Below are positions 6,552 to 13,654 of a DNA stretch of 19,312 nt, piece after piece. Positions within the stretch are counted from its first letter, which is position 1. Each line of letters starts with the position of its first letter. Under the pieces are notes generated by a model. That model made no database searches. It saw nothing but the letters and a program-made list of their open reading frames with translations, and was not told the origin of the DNA. The translations under genes were made by a program, and so were the position numbers. The stretch is from an uncultured bacterium (GTDB taxonomy: Bacteria > Actinomycetota > Coriobacteriia > Coriobacteriales > Coriobacteriaceae). The DNA lies in assembly GCA_905215275.1 (NCBI GenBank), contig CAJMPE010000010.1:1-19312 (forward strand), given 5' to 3'.

Positions 6552-7928
6552 TTAGGCCCTCAGCAGATAGCGCACCTCATAGGGCGCAAGTTCAAGGGAG
6601 CCCGACAGCTCGACCGTGGGCGCATCGTCGGCAAGCAGGTCGACGAAGGAGCCGCTGAGTTCGCCGGCTCCAAAGGTGTAGGGCTCGTTCACGGCATTGA
6701 CCGCCACGAGCACCGTCGCATCGTCGCAGGCGCGCTCGAACAGCAGCTGCTTGTTCTGGATCACCACGTTGCGATAGGCACCGTAGTTGAGGGCACGGGC
6801 CGCCGCGTCATCGGCCGAGCGCAGGTGCGCGAGCTGCGTGACAAATGCCGTCAGCTCGTTAGGTGCCGGGGTGTCAAGCGCAGGACGTAGTGCCCAATCG
6901 CCATCGGGGCCGCCCTTTTCGCCAGCAATTCCCCACTCGCTGCCGTAGTAGACGCACGGAATGCCCGGCATACCAAAGAGCATGCCGTAGGCGGGGCGCA
7001 GGCAGGACTTGTCCGTCAGGATGCTCGCCAGACGCGGCACGTCGTGGTTGTCGACAAACGACAGCAGATGCTTGCCGCGATAAATGCACCACGGGTCACC
7101 GCCAAACTGGCGATGCAGCGAGTGGGCAATCTCGAACATGTTGACCGAGTTAAAGCTGGAGTACAGGCCCTTGTAGCACTCGTAGTTGGTGCAGGAGTCG
7201 AGCATCTCGTCGTTGACGATCTGGTTGTAGTCACCGTGGAGCGTCTCGCCAATCAGCACAAAGTCGGGCCTAAGCTCACGGGCAAAGTTATGCAGACGAC
7301 GCATGAAATCGCGGTCGAGCATGTAGGCAACGTCCAGGCGCAGACCGTCGACGCCAAAGACATCGGCCCAGCGGCGCACGGACTCAAGCAGGTAATCGAC
7401 CACGGCGGGGTTTTGCAAGTTGAGCTTCACGAGCTCAAAATGGCCTTCCCAACCCTCGTACCAAAAGCCGTCGCCGTAGCAGGAGTCGCCATCAAAGCTA
7501 ATGTGGAACCAGTCCTTGTAGGGCGAGTCCCACTTGCGCTCCTGCACATCGCGGAAGGCCCAAAAGCCGCGACCGACGTGGTTGAAGACGGCGTCGAGTA
7601 CCACGCGGATGCCGTGGGCATGCAGTGTGTCGCACACGGCGGCAAAGTCGGCATCCCTACCCAGGCGGCGGTCGATATGGCGCAGACTGCGCGTGTCGTA
7701 GCCATGGCTATCGGACTCGAGCGGCGGGTTGATGAGCACGGCGCCAACGCCGAGTTCCTGCAGGTAGTCGGCCCACTGGGCCATCTTCATGATGGGCGCA
7801 TCGGGGTTAGGAGCAACGTTGGCGGCCTGGGTAAGCTCATCCTCGGCAACGGGCGCGGCATTCTCGCGCGGGGCTCCACAAAAGCCCAGCGGATAGATCT
7901 GATAGAACGTCGTCTCGTATGCCCACAT
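6552..7928 (-). CDS. GH13 alpha-amylase-family glycosidase (intracellular)
   Basis: A retaining alpha-glucan-active enzyme with the four GH13 regions in order: DAVFNH (112-117), GLRLDV with nucleophile D199, GETL with acid/base E228, and FVDNHD with transition-state D296. The 458-residue protein covers the (beta/alpha)8 barrel and a short C-terminal beta domain (from about residue 385). It has no signal peptide, so it probably acts on imported maltodextrins or cyclodextrins rather than secreted starch. A neopullulanase/cyclomaltodextrinase-like or oligo-glucosidase role is likely, but specificity is not decidable. Start: ATG after GGGAGGTTGCT. First gene of a pair with the DNA glycosylase. 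A TACAAT box lies at 7964-7969 upstream without a clear -35. Confidence 0.93.
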   Translation of the reverse strand: MWAYETTFYQIYPLGFCGAPRENAAPVAEDELTQAANVAPNPDAPIMKMAQWADYLQELGVGAVLINPPLESDSHGYDTRSLRHIDRRLGRDADFAAVCDTLHAHGIRVVLDAVFNHVGRGFWAFRDVQERKWDSPYKDWFHISFDGDSCYGDGFWYEGWEGHFELVKLNLQNPAVVDYLLESVRRWADVFGVDGLRLDVAYMLDRDFMRRLHNFARELRPDFVLIGETLHGDYNQIVNDEMLDSCTNYECYKGLYSSFNSVNMFEIAHSLHRQFGGDPWCIYRGKHLLSFVDNHDVPRLASILTDKSCLRPAYGMLFGMPGIPCVYYGSEWGIAGEKGGPDGDWALRPALDTPAPNELTAFVTQLAHLRSADDAAARALNYGAYRNVVIQNKQLLFERACDDATVLVAVNAVNEPYTFGAGELSGSFVDLLADDAPTVELSGSLELAPYEVRYLLRA

Positions 7929-7963
7929 AGCAACCTCCCGGTAAGCTCAACACAACGACATCC

Positions 7964-7969
7964 ATTGTA
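7964..7969 (-). promoter_or_regulatory. Candidate -10 box for the GH13/glycosylase unit
   Basis: TACAAT on the minus strand matches the -10 consensus at five of six positions, 35 bp before the GH13 start. No recognisable -35 lies 16-18 bp further upstream, so this may be a weak or activator-dependent promoter, or a chance match. Confidence 0.3.
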
Positions 7970-7999
7970 TGCCCGGCTTGTATCCTCTTCCCCAAAATA

Positions 8000-8066
8000 A
8001 GTTGCGGTGGAATAGTTCCTGCTTGGGCCTTCAGAGGCCTTAAACAGGAACTATTCCACCGCAACT
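8000..8066. repeat. 67-bp palindromic intergenic element, copy 1
   Basis: A perfect 22-bp inverted repeat (left arm AGTTGCGGTGGAATAGTTCC plus TG; right arm 8045-8066 its exact complement) encloses a 23-nt centre that itself can form a short GGCCT/AGGCC stem. The left arm is identical over 22 bases to that of copy 2 at 13561, and both elements are 67 bp long. It lies 15 bp past the stop of the MFS gene. Read in that gene's direction it is followed by TTATTTT, so it may serve as a terminator, but its conservation at two unlinked sites points to a dispersed repeat. Confidence 0.9.
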
Positions 8067-8081
8067 GATGAGGGGGCGTGG

Positions 8082-9278
8082 CTAGGCGACGACCTTGGCG
8101 CGGCGAATGGCCGGGAACATCACCGTGATAGCGAGGATGACGCCCACGGCGGCGATTGCGCCACCTGCGCAGCCGATCCAGGCGATACCGGGACCCGAAA
8201 CCACGGCGCCGCCGATCGCGGTACCCGTGCCGATACCCAGATTAAACAGGCCCGAGAAGATCGACATGGCGACGGCCGACGAGTCCGCCGGCGTGTGCTT
8301 GATGAGCTCGGCCTGAAACGCCACGTTAAAGGCCGTGGCGCAGCAACCCCACAGTGCGCAAACAGCGAGAACCGCGGCGAGCGACGATGCGGCCGGGCCC
8401 ATGAGCAGCAGGGCCACCGGCACGCCGGAGAGCGTAATCGCGAGAAACGGGAACCGGTGCCCATCGAACAGCCGGCCGAACAGCCAGCTTCCGAGCAGAC
8501 CAGAGCAGCCGAACGCCGTCAGCGTCATGGTGATGGCGCTTGCGTCGACATGCGCGACCTGAGCCAGAAAAGGCTCGATATAGCTATAGCCCGCGTAATA
8601 GCCGGTCGCCATGAACACCGTGACCACATAGAGCGCGATGAGGAACGGGTTCTTGAGCAGCTCGGGCAGCTGTTTGACGGTAAAGCGCTCACCCGCCGGC
8701 ATGGCCGGGAACACCGCTGCCTGGTAAACGGCCGCGATGGCTGAGAGGCCCCCGACCACGGCAAACGTCATGCGCCAACCCACGGCCAAGCCAATGGCGC
8801 GGCCGAGCGGCAGGCCAAAGATCTGCGCGATGGACGAGCCCGTAGCGATCATGCTGATGGCGAGCGCCCCATGGCGTGTGTCAACCAGGCGCGACGCCAT
8901 GATCGAGGCGACTGACCAGAACACGGCATGTGCGCAAGCGACCACCAGGCGCGCGCAGACCAGGATGGGATAGGTCGGCGCCACAGCGGACAGGAACTGA
9001 CCGAGCGAGAACACGGCAAGCACGCCCAGCAGCATCCGCTTAAACTCGAAACGCGAAGCGAACACCATGAGCGGCAACGACAGCAGCATGACGCCCCAGG
9101 CATAGACCGAGATCATGATGCCCGCCTGGGCCTCGGTGAGCGAGAACGACGCGGCGATATCAGTCAAAAGGCCGATGGGCATAAACTCCGACGTGTTGAA
9201 CACGAACGCACAGCAGGTGAGCCCGACGAGCGGGAGCCACTGCCTGAGCGTGATGCCGTCTTGCCTTGCCCGACTCAT
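8082..9278 (-). CDS. MFS transporter, sugar efflux (SotB-like)
   Basis: An inner-membrane exporter of the major facilitator superfamily, DHA1 type with about 12 hydrophobic segments over 398 residues. It closely follows E. coli SotB in pattern: FVFNTSEFMPIGLLTDIA near the N-terminus, QAGIMISVYAWGVMLLSLP, ACAHAVFWSV, ISMIATGSSIAQIFGLPLGR, GWRMTF, YYAGYSYIEPF and a C-terminal SIFSGLFNLGIGTG. In E. coli this relative exports arabinose or IPTG; the substrate here is unknown. I chose the ATG at 9278 (MSRARQDG), nine bases after GGAG, over an in-frame TTG at 9293 that overlaps that ribosome site. It has its own promoter inside the feoB terminator region and is followed by palindromic element copy 1. 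Confidence 0.9.
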   Translation of the reverse strand: MSRARQDGITLRQWLPLVGLTCCAFVFNTSEFMPIGLLTDIAASFSLTEAQAGIMISVYAWGVMLLSLPLMVFASRFEFKRMLLGVLAVFSLGQFLSAVAPTYPILVCARLVVACAHAVFWSVASIMASRLVDTRHGALAISMIATGSSIAQIFGLPLGRAIGLAVGWRMTFAVVGGLSAIAAVYQAAVFPAMPAGERFTVKQLPELLKNPFLIALYVVTVFMATGYYAGYSYIEPFLAQVAHVDASAITMTLTAFGCSGLLGSWLFGRLFDGHRFPFLAITLSGVPVALLLMGPAASSLAAVLAVCALWGCCATAFNVAFQAELIKHTPADSSAVAMSIFSGLFNLGIGTGTAIGGAVVSGPGIAWIGCAGGAIAAVGVILAITVMFPAIRRAKVVA

Positions 9279-9311
9279 ATATAACGTCTCCAATCATTTT
9301 GAGCGGAGGCG

Positions 9312-9341
9312 ATTATATAGCAACGGCCCCGCATCCGTCAG
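9312..9341 (-). promoter_or_regulatory. Promoter of the SotB-like transporter gene
   Basis: Minus strand: CTGACG (9336-9341), 18 bp, then a perfect TATAAT (9312-9317). The start would be near 9305, a leader of under 30 nt. The -35 lies in the loop of the feoB terminator hairpin and the spacer overlaps its second arm. Confidence 0.5.
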
Positions 9342-9358
9342 CAACAGATGCGGGGCCG
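9324..9358 (-). terminator. Terminator-like hairpin after feoB
   Basis: CGGCCCCGCATC and GATGCGGGGCCG form a perfect 12-pair stem with an 11-nt loop, about 40 bp past the feoB stop. The tail on the minus strand (TTGCTATATAAT) is only weakly U-rich, so termination may be incomplete. The very stable stem still argues for a transcript end. Confidence 0.7.
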
Positions 9359-9399
9359 AAAACAATTCGATACACAGAGGTTGCACCGTCAATAAATAA

Positions 9400-11760
9400 C
9401 TAAGCCAACCCCAGCAATATGCCCGCCGAATGCACGACAAACGCTACGATCCAGGCGACCGTCACCTGAAACGCGAATACGGCAACGGCGTAGCGCGCGC
9501 CCAGCTCGCTCTTGACGGCGCCGATCGCAGCCACGCACGGCGGGTACAGCAACGTAAAGACCAGGAACACATAGGCAGTAAACGGCGAAAACATGGTCGA
9601 CAGTGCCGCGGGCGAGGTCGCGCCCAAAAGTACCGTGAGAGTCGAGATGACACTCTCCTTGGCGATAAGTCCGGTGACGAGCGCCGTGGATGCACGCCAG
9701 TCGCCAAACCCAAGCGGCGTCAGCGCCGGCGCGATGATGCTGCCGAGACCCGCAAGCAGACTCTGCGACTGATCGGCGACCACATTAAAGCGGATATCGA
9801 ACGTCTGAAGGAACCAGATGACCACGGTAGCGGCAAAGATAATGGTAAAGGCCTTGGTAATAAAATCCTTGGCTTTATCCCATGCCAGCATCACTGTCGT
9901 CTTGACGCTCGGCAGACGGTAATTGGGAAGCTCCATGATAAACGGCACCGGGTCGCCCTTAAATGCCGTGCGGTTGAGCACCAAAGCCGCGATGCAACCG
10001 ACCGCAATGCCAATCAAATAGAGCGAGACCATGGCGGGGACCGTCGCCTGCGGGAAAAACGCCCCGCACAGCAGGCCGTAGACCGGCAACTTGGCCGAGC
10101 AGCTCATGAACGGCGTGAGCATGACCGTCATCTTGCGGTCGTGCTCGGATGGGAGCGTACGGGTCGACATGATAGCCGGCACGGTGCAGCCAAAACCGAC
10201 GAGCATGGGCACAAAGCTGCGGCCCGACAGGCCAAAGCGACGAAGTACCTTATCCATGACAAAGGCAACGCGCGCCATGTAGCCGGAGTCTTCCAAAATG
10301 GAGAGGAACAAGAAGAGCACGACGATAATCGGCAGGAAGGTCAGCACGCTGCCCACACCCGTAAGCACGCCGTCGACAGCCAGCGAGCGCACCACGTCGT
10401 TGGTGCCGAACGCCTTGAGGCCCGCATCGGCCGAGGCGATGATGGCAGCGATACCGTCCTCCATGAGTCCCTGCAACGCCGCGCCGATCACGCCAAACGT
10501 CAGCCAAAAGACGAGGCCCATGATCACCAAAAACGCCGGAATGGCTGTGTAACGACCCGTCAGGATGCGGTCAATCTTGACGGAGCGCACGTGCTCGCGG
10601 CTCTCGTGCGGCTTGACGACGCAGCGCCCACACACGTCGCCGATGAAGCTAAAGCGCATATCGGCCAGCGCGGACAGACGGTCGGTGCCGGCCTCGCCCT
10701 CCATCTGGGTAATGATGTGCTCGATGGCATCAAGCTCGTTACGGTCCAGGTGAAGCGCCTCGGTTACCAGCTCGTCGCCCTCAACCAGCTTGGTCGCCGC
10801 AAAACGCACGGGAATGTGCGCCGTCGCGGCATGGTCCTCGATAAGGTTGGCGATGCCGTGGATGCAGCGATGCAGCGCGCCGCCGTCCGGACCATCGGGT
10901 GCGCAAAAGTCCAAGCGGCCGGGACGTTCGCGGAACCGCGCGACGTGCAAGGCATGATCCACCAGCTCGCCGATACCCTCGTTGCGGGCAGCGCTAATGG
11001 GGACAACCGGCACGCCCAGCAGGCTCTCGAGCAGATTGACGTCCACGGCGCCGCCGTTGGTCGTCACCTCGTCCATCATGTTGAGCGCGATGACCATGGG
11101 GCGATCGAGCTCCATAAGCTGCAGCGTCAGGTACAGGTTACGCTCGATGTTGGTAGCGTCGATGATGTCGATGATGGCATCGGGGTTTTCGTCAAGGATG
11201 AATTGACGGCTCACGATCTCCTCGCCCGTGTACGGCGACAGCGAATAGATGCCAGGCAGGTCGGTGACACTCGCCTCGGGATGGTTGCGGATAGTGCCAT
11301 CTTTGCGGTCGACCGTCACGCCGGGAAAGTTACCGACGTGTTGGTTGGAGCCCGTCAGCTGGTTGAACAGCGTGGTCTTGCCGCAGTTTTGGTTGCCAGC
11401 GAGGGCAAAATGCAGCGGCGCGCCCTCGGGCACGGCCGTCTTTGCCGCGCGGGGCGAATACGTCCCCTCGCCGAGCGCCGGGTGCTCCGTCGTGCCGATT
11501 GCGGCGTTAGCGCGCGGACCTGTATCTGTGTCGTGGACATCTACGAGCTCAATGCGAGCGGCATCGTCCTTGCGCAGCGTCAACTCGTAGCCACGCAGGC
11601 GAATCTCGAGCGGGTCGCCCATGGGGGCGTACTTCATCATGGTGACTTCGGTGCCCGGCGTTAGGCCCATGTCCAAAATATGTTGTCGGAGTGCCTGGTC
11701 GTCCGATGCCACCGATGCGACAACGGCGTCCTTTCCAATCTCGAGCGTATCGAGCTTCAC
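9400..11760 (-). CDS. feoB: Ferrous iron transporter, FeoA-FeoB fusion
   Basis: Imports Fe(II) across the cytoplasmic membrane. The 786-residue protein begins with a FeoA-type SH3-like domain (about 1-76: QHILDMGLTPGTEVTMMKYAPMGDP). A linker follows, then the FeoB G domain with G1 GNQNCGKTTL (122-131), G3 DLPG (167-170) and G4 NMMD (227-230). A helical guanine-dissociation-inhibitor region leads into the polytopic channel: SGYMARVAFVMD, SFVPMLVGFGCTVPAIMSTR (Gate cysteine) and a second Gate region with MSCSAKLPVY. FeoA and FeoB are often separate genes, though fusions are known. GTG start with GGAGG nine bases upstream. Probably monocistronic, with its own upstream operator-like repeats and a hairpin after it. 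Confidence 0.96.
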   Translation of the reverse strand: MKLDTLEIGKDAVVASVASDDQALRQHILDMGLTPGTEVTMMKYAPMGDPLEIRLRGYELTLRKDDAARIELVDVHDTDTGPRANAAIGTTEHPALGEGTYSPRAAKTAVPEGAPLHFALAGNQNCGKTTLFNQLTGSNQHVGNFPGVTVDRKDGTIRNHPEASVTDLPGIYSLSPYTGEEIVSRQFILDENPDAIIDIIDATNIERNLYLTLQLMELDRPMVIALNMMDEVTTNGGAVDVNLLESLLGVPVVPISAARNEGIGELVDHALHVARFRERPGRLDFCAPDGPDGGALHRCIHGIANLIEDHAATAHIPVRFAATKLVEGDELVTEALHLDRNELDAIEHIITQMEGEAGTDRLSALADMRFSFIGDVCGRCVVKPHESREHVRSVKIDRILTGRYTAIPAFLVIMGLVFWLTFGVIGAALQGLMEDGIAAIIASADAGLKAFGTNDVVRSLAVDGVLTGVGSVLTFLPIIVVLFLFLSILEDSGYMARVAFVMDKVLRRFGLSGRSFVPMLVGFGCTVPAIMSTRTLPSEHDRKMTVMLTPFMSCSAKLPVYGLLCGAFFPQATVPAMVSLYLIGIAVGCIAALVLNRTAFKGDPVPFIMELPNYRLPSVKTTVMLAWDKAKDFITKAFTIIFAATVVIWFLQTFDIRFNVVADQSQSLLAGLGSIIAPALTPLGFGDWRASTALVTGLIAKESVISTLTVLLGATSPAALSTMFSPFTAYVFLVFTLLYPPCVAAIGAVKSELGARYAVAVFAFQVTVAWIVAFVVHSAGILLGLA

Positions 11761-11810
11761 GTCCGTGTTCCTCCCCCGGTGCCCATAGGGCGTTGCATTT
11801 TGTTTATCTT

Positions 11811-11835
11811 GGCTAACCGTTTGCCACGGCTAACC
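11811..11835 (-). promoter_or_regulatory. Direct repeats resembling DtxR-family iron-box halves upstream of feoB
   Basis: GGTTAGCC occurs twice on the minus strand (11811-11818 and 11828-11835), 17 bp apart start to start. It equals the first half and centre of the DtxR/IdeR consensus palindrome (GGTTAGCCTAACC). The second halves are degenerate, so each full site matches only about 11 of 19 positions. Their place 50-75 bp before an iron transporter gene makes metal-dependent repression plausible. The feoB promoter probably overlaps them, but no good hexamer pair was found. Confidence 0.4.
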
Positions 11836-11915
11836 ATTTAACCACGCATGATAGCGCGAACATGCAACAACGTTCAATCGACAGATTGGTGCAAGATCGG
11901 TGCAAAGGGAATTCT

Positions 11916-12066
11916 GGGCCGTGGTTTCCCAGACGGGCTTGCTGCGGAAACCGCATCCCACTACTCAGGCGAATTCCGGTCCCCGATTTCCCGATGGGGC
12001 CTCTCAGGGAAACTGAGTCCCACTCTGGAGCGCCAGAACGGGATACGGCTTCCCCGGACGAGAGCC
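11916..12066. repeat. BIME-like array A of alternating 14-bp motifs
   Basis: Five copies of a 14-bp motif (forward form close to GGAAACTGCATCCC) alternate in orientation: reverse 11916, forward 11946, reverse 11978, forward 12008, reverse 12040. Successive starts are 30, 32, 30 and 32 bp apart. Neighbouring motifs can pair as hairpins (for example GGTTTCC/GGAAACC). The whole aligns without large gaps to array B at 13403, roughly 70 percent identical. No ORF with a credible ribosome site lies here. Confidence 0.8.
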
Positions 12067-12072
12067 CGGCAA

Positions 12073-12084
12073 TGTTGCGCAACA
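12073..12084. promoter_or_regulatory. 12-bp perfect palindrome before the zinc-ribbon gene
   Basis: TGTTGCGCAACA is a perfect palindrome between array A and the zinc-ribbon gene, about 85 bp before its start. It could be a dimeric repressor site. No promoter could be called with confidence around it. Confidence 0.3.
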
Positions 12085-12168
12085 AAGGGCGCAAGTCCGC
12101 GCATAGGATAGAGGCGGATGAGGATGCGCCCGGTATTCGCGCGGGCGCCGATCGAGGGGAGTCTGCAC

Positions 12169-13350
12169 ATGTTCTGCCGAAATTGCGGGTCGAAGGTCGA
12201 GGACGGGACCAGGTTCTGCCCCGTGTGCGGAGAGCCCGTCGCCGCCGAATGTGAAGCCCCGGCCGAATCGCAGGGCGGCTTTCAATCCGCCCCGGCAGCC
12301 GAGGCACAGCCGACGACACCGGCGCCGGCGAAGACCAAGCGCTCAAAGAGACCCCTCCTGATCGCCGCCGTCGTGGCCGCGCTGCTCGCCGCGGGCGGCG
12401 GCGCCGGCTACTACTTCGGCATCTACGCCCCTGAGCAGGCACGGGAGGTGGCAGAGCAGGAGGCGCTCGCGGCAAAGCACGCCGTGCGCTTTAGCGTCTC
12501 GGCCCAGGGCTGGGACACCTCGGCGGGAGCGAGCAGGCTGCCGGTTCATATTACAGGCAAGGAGGAGCGCGGCAAGAAGGTCGACGCCGTGCGCTACATT
12601 GACAGCAACGGCAGGGGCGTCGAGCTCCGCCGCGGCAGCTACGAGGTAGAGGTCGCCGCCTCCCCCATCGCCGCCGACGGCACGATCTACGCCGTCCCCG
12701 CCGACAAGCTCGACATCAAGCTGGGCGAGAAGACTGCCGAGAAGAAGACCGGCGACGCGGGCGACGTGGCGCTGGAGCCGGTCGAGGCTGCCGAAGTGAC
12801 CGACGACCAGATCGCCGCGGCAAAGAAGTACGCCGAGGAGGACGAGGGCGCCAAGAAGGCCGGCTTCAATATTGACGCCGATGCGCTCGCGACCGCCGCG
12901 ACCAAGCGCCGCGACGACGCCGTGGCAGCCAAGCAGGCCGAGGAGGAGGCAAGGCGCCAGGCGGAGGAAGAGGCCCGGAAGGCCGAGGAGGCGAGGCGGG
13001 CAAGGACGTTTGAGACCGACTACTTTACGATGGTCCTCCCCGACTGGTTCCCCATGGATTGGTTGGAATTCGAAACGACGTCCGACACCCTTACCGCCAA
13101 TGACGTTACAGCGCAAGATGTTGCCTCGAAAGCGAACTTTACGGTATACGCAACCGATGGATCGCCGCACGGCGCAGAGACCGCCTTCTCTAAGACGATT
13201 GGAAAGACGTCATCGGGCAAGACTGTAGTGCTGTCCGGCGGACCTTACTGGGGATATGTCCAGGATGGATACCGCCCGCTTGGGATCAATTATGATTTCA
13301 CGGGAGAAACGTACTGCGATCTCCTCGCATCCTGCATTACGCTGAAATAG
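12169..13350 (+). CDS. Zinc-ribbon, single-pass membrane protein with coiled coil and variable C-terminal domain
   Basis: Function unknown. The 393-residue protein has an N-terminal zinc ribbon (C3, C6, C17, C20 in CRNCG...CPVCG), an Ala/Pro-rich linker, and one membrane segment (about 62-86, after KRSKR). An outside domain follows (about 104-190: HAVRFSVSAQGWDTSAGASR, then DAVRYIDSNGRGVELRRGSY). Next come an Ala/Lys/Glu-rich helix ending in a charged coiled coil (about 250-279) and a distinct C-terminal domain (about 280-393, starting FETDYFTMVLPDWFP). It should sit in the membrane with the ribbon in the cytoplasm. ATG follows GAGGGGAG by seven bases; upstream in-frame codons lack a ribosome site. 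The last 330 bases are less GC-rich than the rest. Repeat arrays flank the gene on both sides. Similar architectures are common in Coriobacteriia envelope proteins. Confidence 0.88.
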   Translation: MFCRNCGSKVEDGTRFCPVCGEPVAAECEAPAESQGGFQSAPAAEAQPTTPAPAKTKRSKRPLLIAAVVAALLAAGGGAGYYFGIYAPEQAREVAEQEALAAKHAVRFSVSAQGWDTSAGASRLPVHITGKEERGKKVDAVRYIDSNGRGVELRRGSYEVEVAASPIAADGTIYAVPADKLDIKLGEKTAEKKTGDAGDVALEPVEAAEVTDDQIAAAKKYAEEDEGAKKAGFNIDADALATAATKRRDDAVAAKQAEEEARRQAEEEARKAEEARRARTFETDYFTMVLPDWFPMDWLEFETTSDTLTANDVTAQDVASKANFTVYATDGSPHGAETAFSKTIGKTSSGKTVVLSGGPYWGYVQDGYRPLGINYDFTGETYCDLLASCITLK

Positions 13351-13402
13351 CCGACTGCCGCCGCCCAAAATGGTCAGCCCTCCTCCGTCCCCGGTGGATC
13401 AC

Positions 13403-13552
13403 GGGTCACAGTTTCCCAAACGGCGCCCTTCTGGAAAGCGCATCCCACCATCCGGGCGGATTCCGGGATACCGTTTCCCGATGAGGCCTCTTGGGGAAAC
13501 TGCATCCCGGAATCCGCGCCCAAACCGGGACGCAGTTTCCGGGCGGGGCATC
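13403..13552. repeat. BIME-like array B of alternating 14-bp motifs
   Basis: Second copy of the array, with motifs at 13403 (reverse), 13433 (forward), 13465 (reverse), 13495 (forward) and 13527 (reverse). The spacing of 30, 32, 30 and 32 bp is exactly as in array A. The best motifs are GGAAACTGCATCCC (13495-13508) and GGGACGCAGTTTCC (13527-13540), which pair as a long stem. GTTTCCC/GGGAAAC also frames a GAGGCCTC core. It fills most of the gap between the zinc-ribbon gene and the convergent hydrolase gene. Confidence 0.82.
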
Positions 13553-13560
13553 AAAACCAA

Positions 13561-13627
13561 AGTTGCGGTGGAATAGTTCCTGCCTGGGCTGGTTGACGCC
13601 CCAGATAGGAACTATTTCACCGCAAGT
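13561..13627. repeat. 67-bp palindromic intergenic element, copy 2
   Basis: The left arm is identical to copy 1 over 22 bases (AGTTGCGGTGGAATAGTTCC plus TG). The right arm pairs over 21 bases with two mismatches. The centre differs from copy 1 but can also form its own inner stem (CTGGGC/GCCCCAG). It lies 27 bp past the hydrolase stop and is followed, in that gene's direction, by a T-rich stretch (TTTGGTTTTG), so it may help end that transcript. It abuts array B. Confidence 0.88.
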
Positions 13628-13654
13628 TATTGAAGGGCCGGGATGCCCGTCCTC

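Noticed and set aside
9430..11664. 744-codon plus-strand open frame opposite feoB
   Set aside because: Its Arg/His/Gln-rich translation with no domain, lying exactly antisense to feoB, marks it as a GC-driven shadow.
11916..13552. CRISPR array
   Set aside because: The repeats alternate in orientation, are only 14 bp and imperfect, the intervening bases are similar between arrays, and no cas genes are present.
11916..13627. Composite transposon or insertion sequence around the zinc-ribbon gene
   Set aside because: No transposase, no clean terminal inverted repeats of the whole segment and no visible target duplication; the flanking arrays look like interspersed elements instead.
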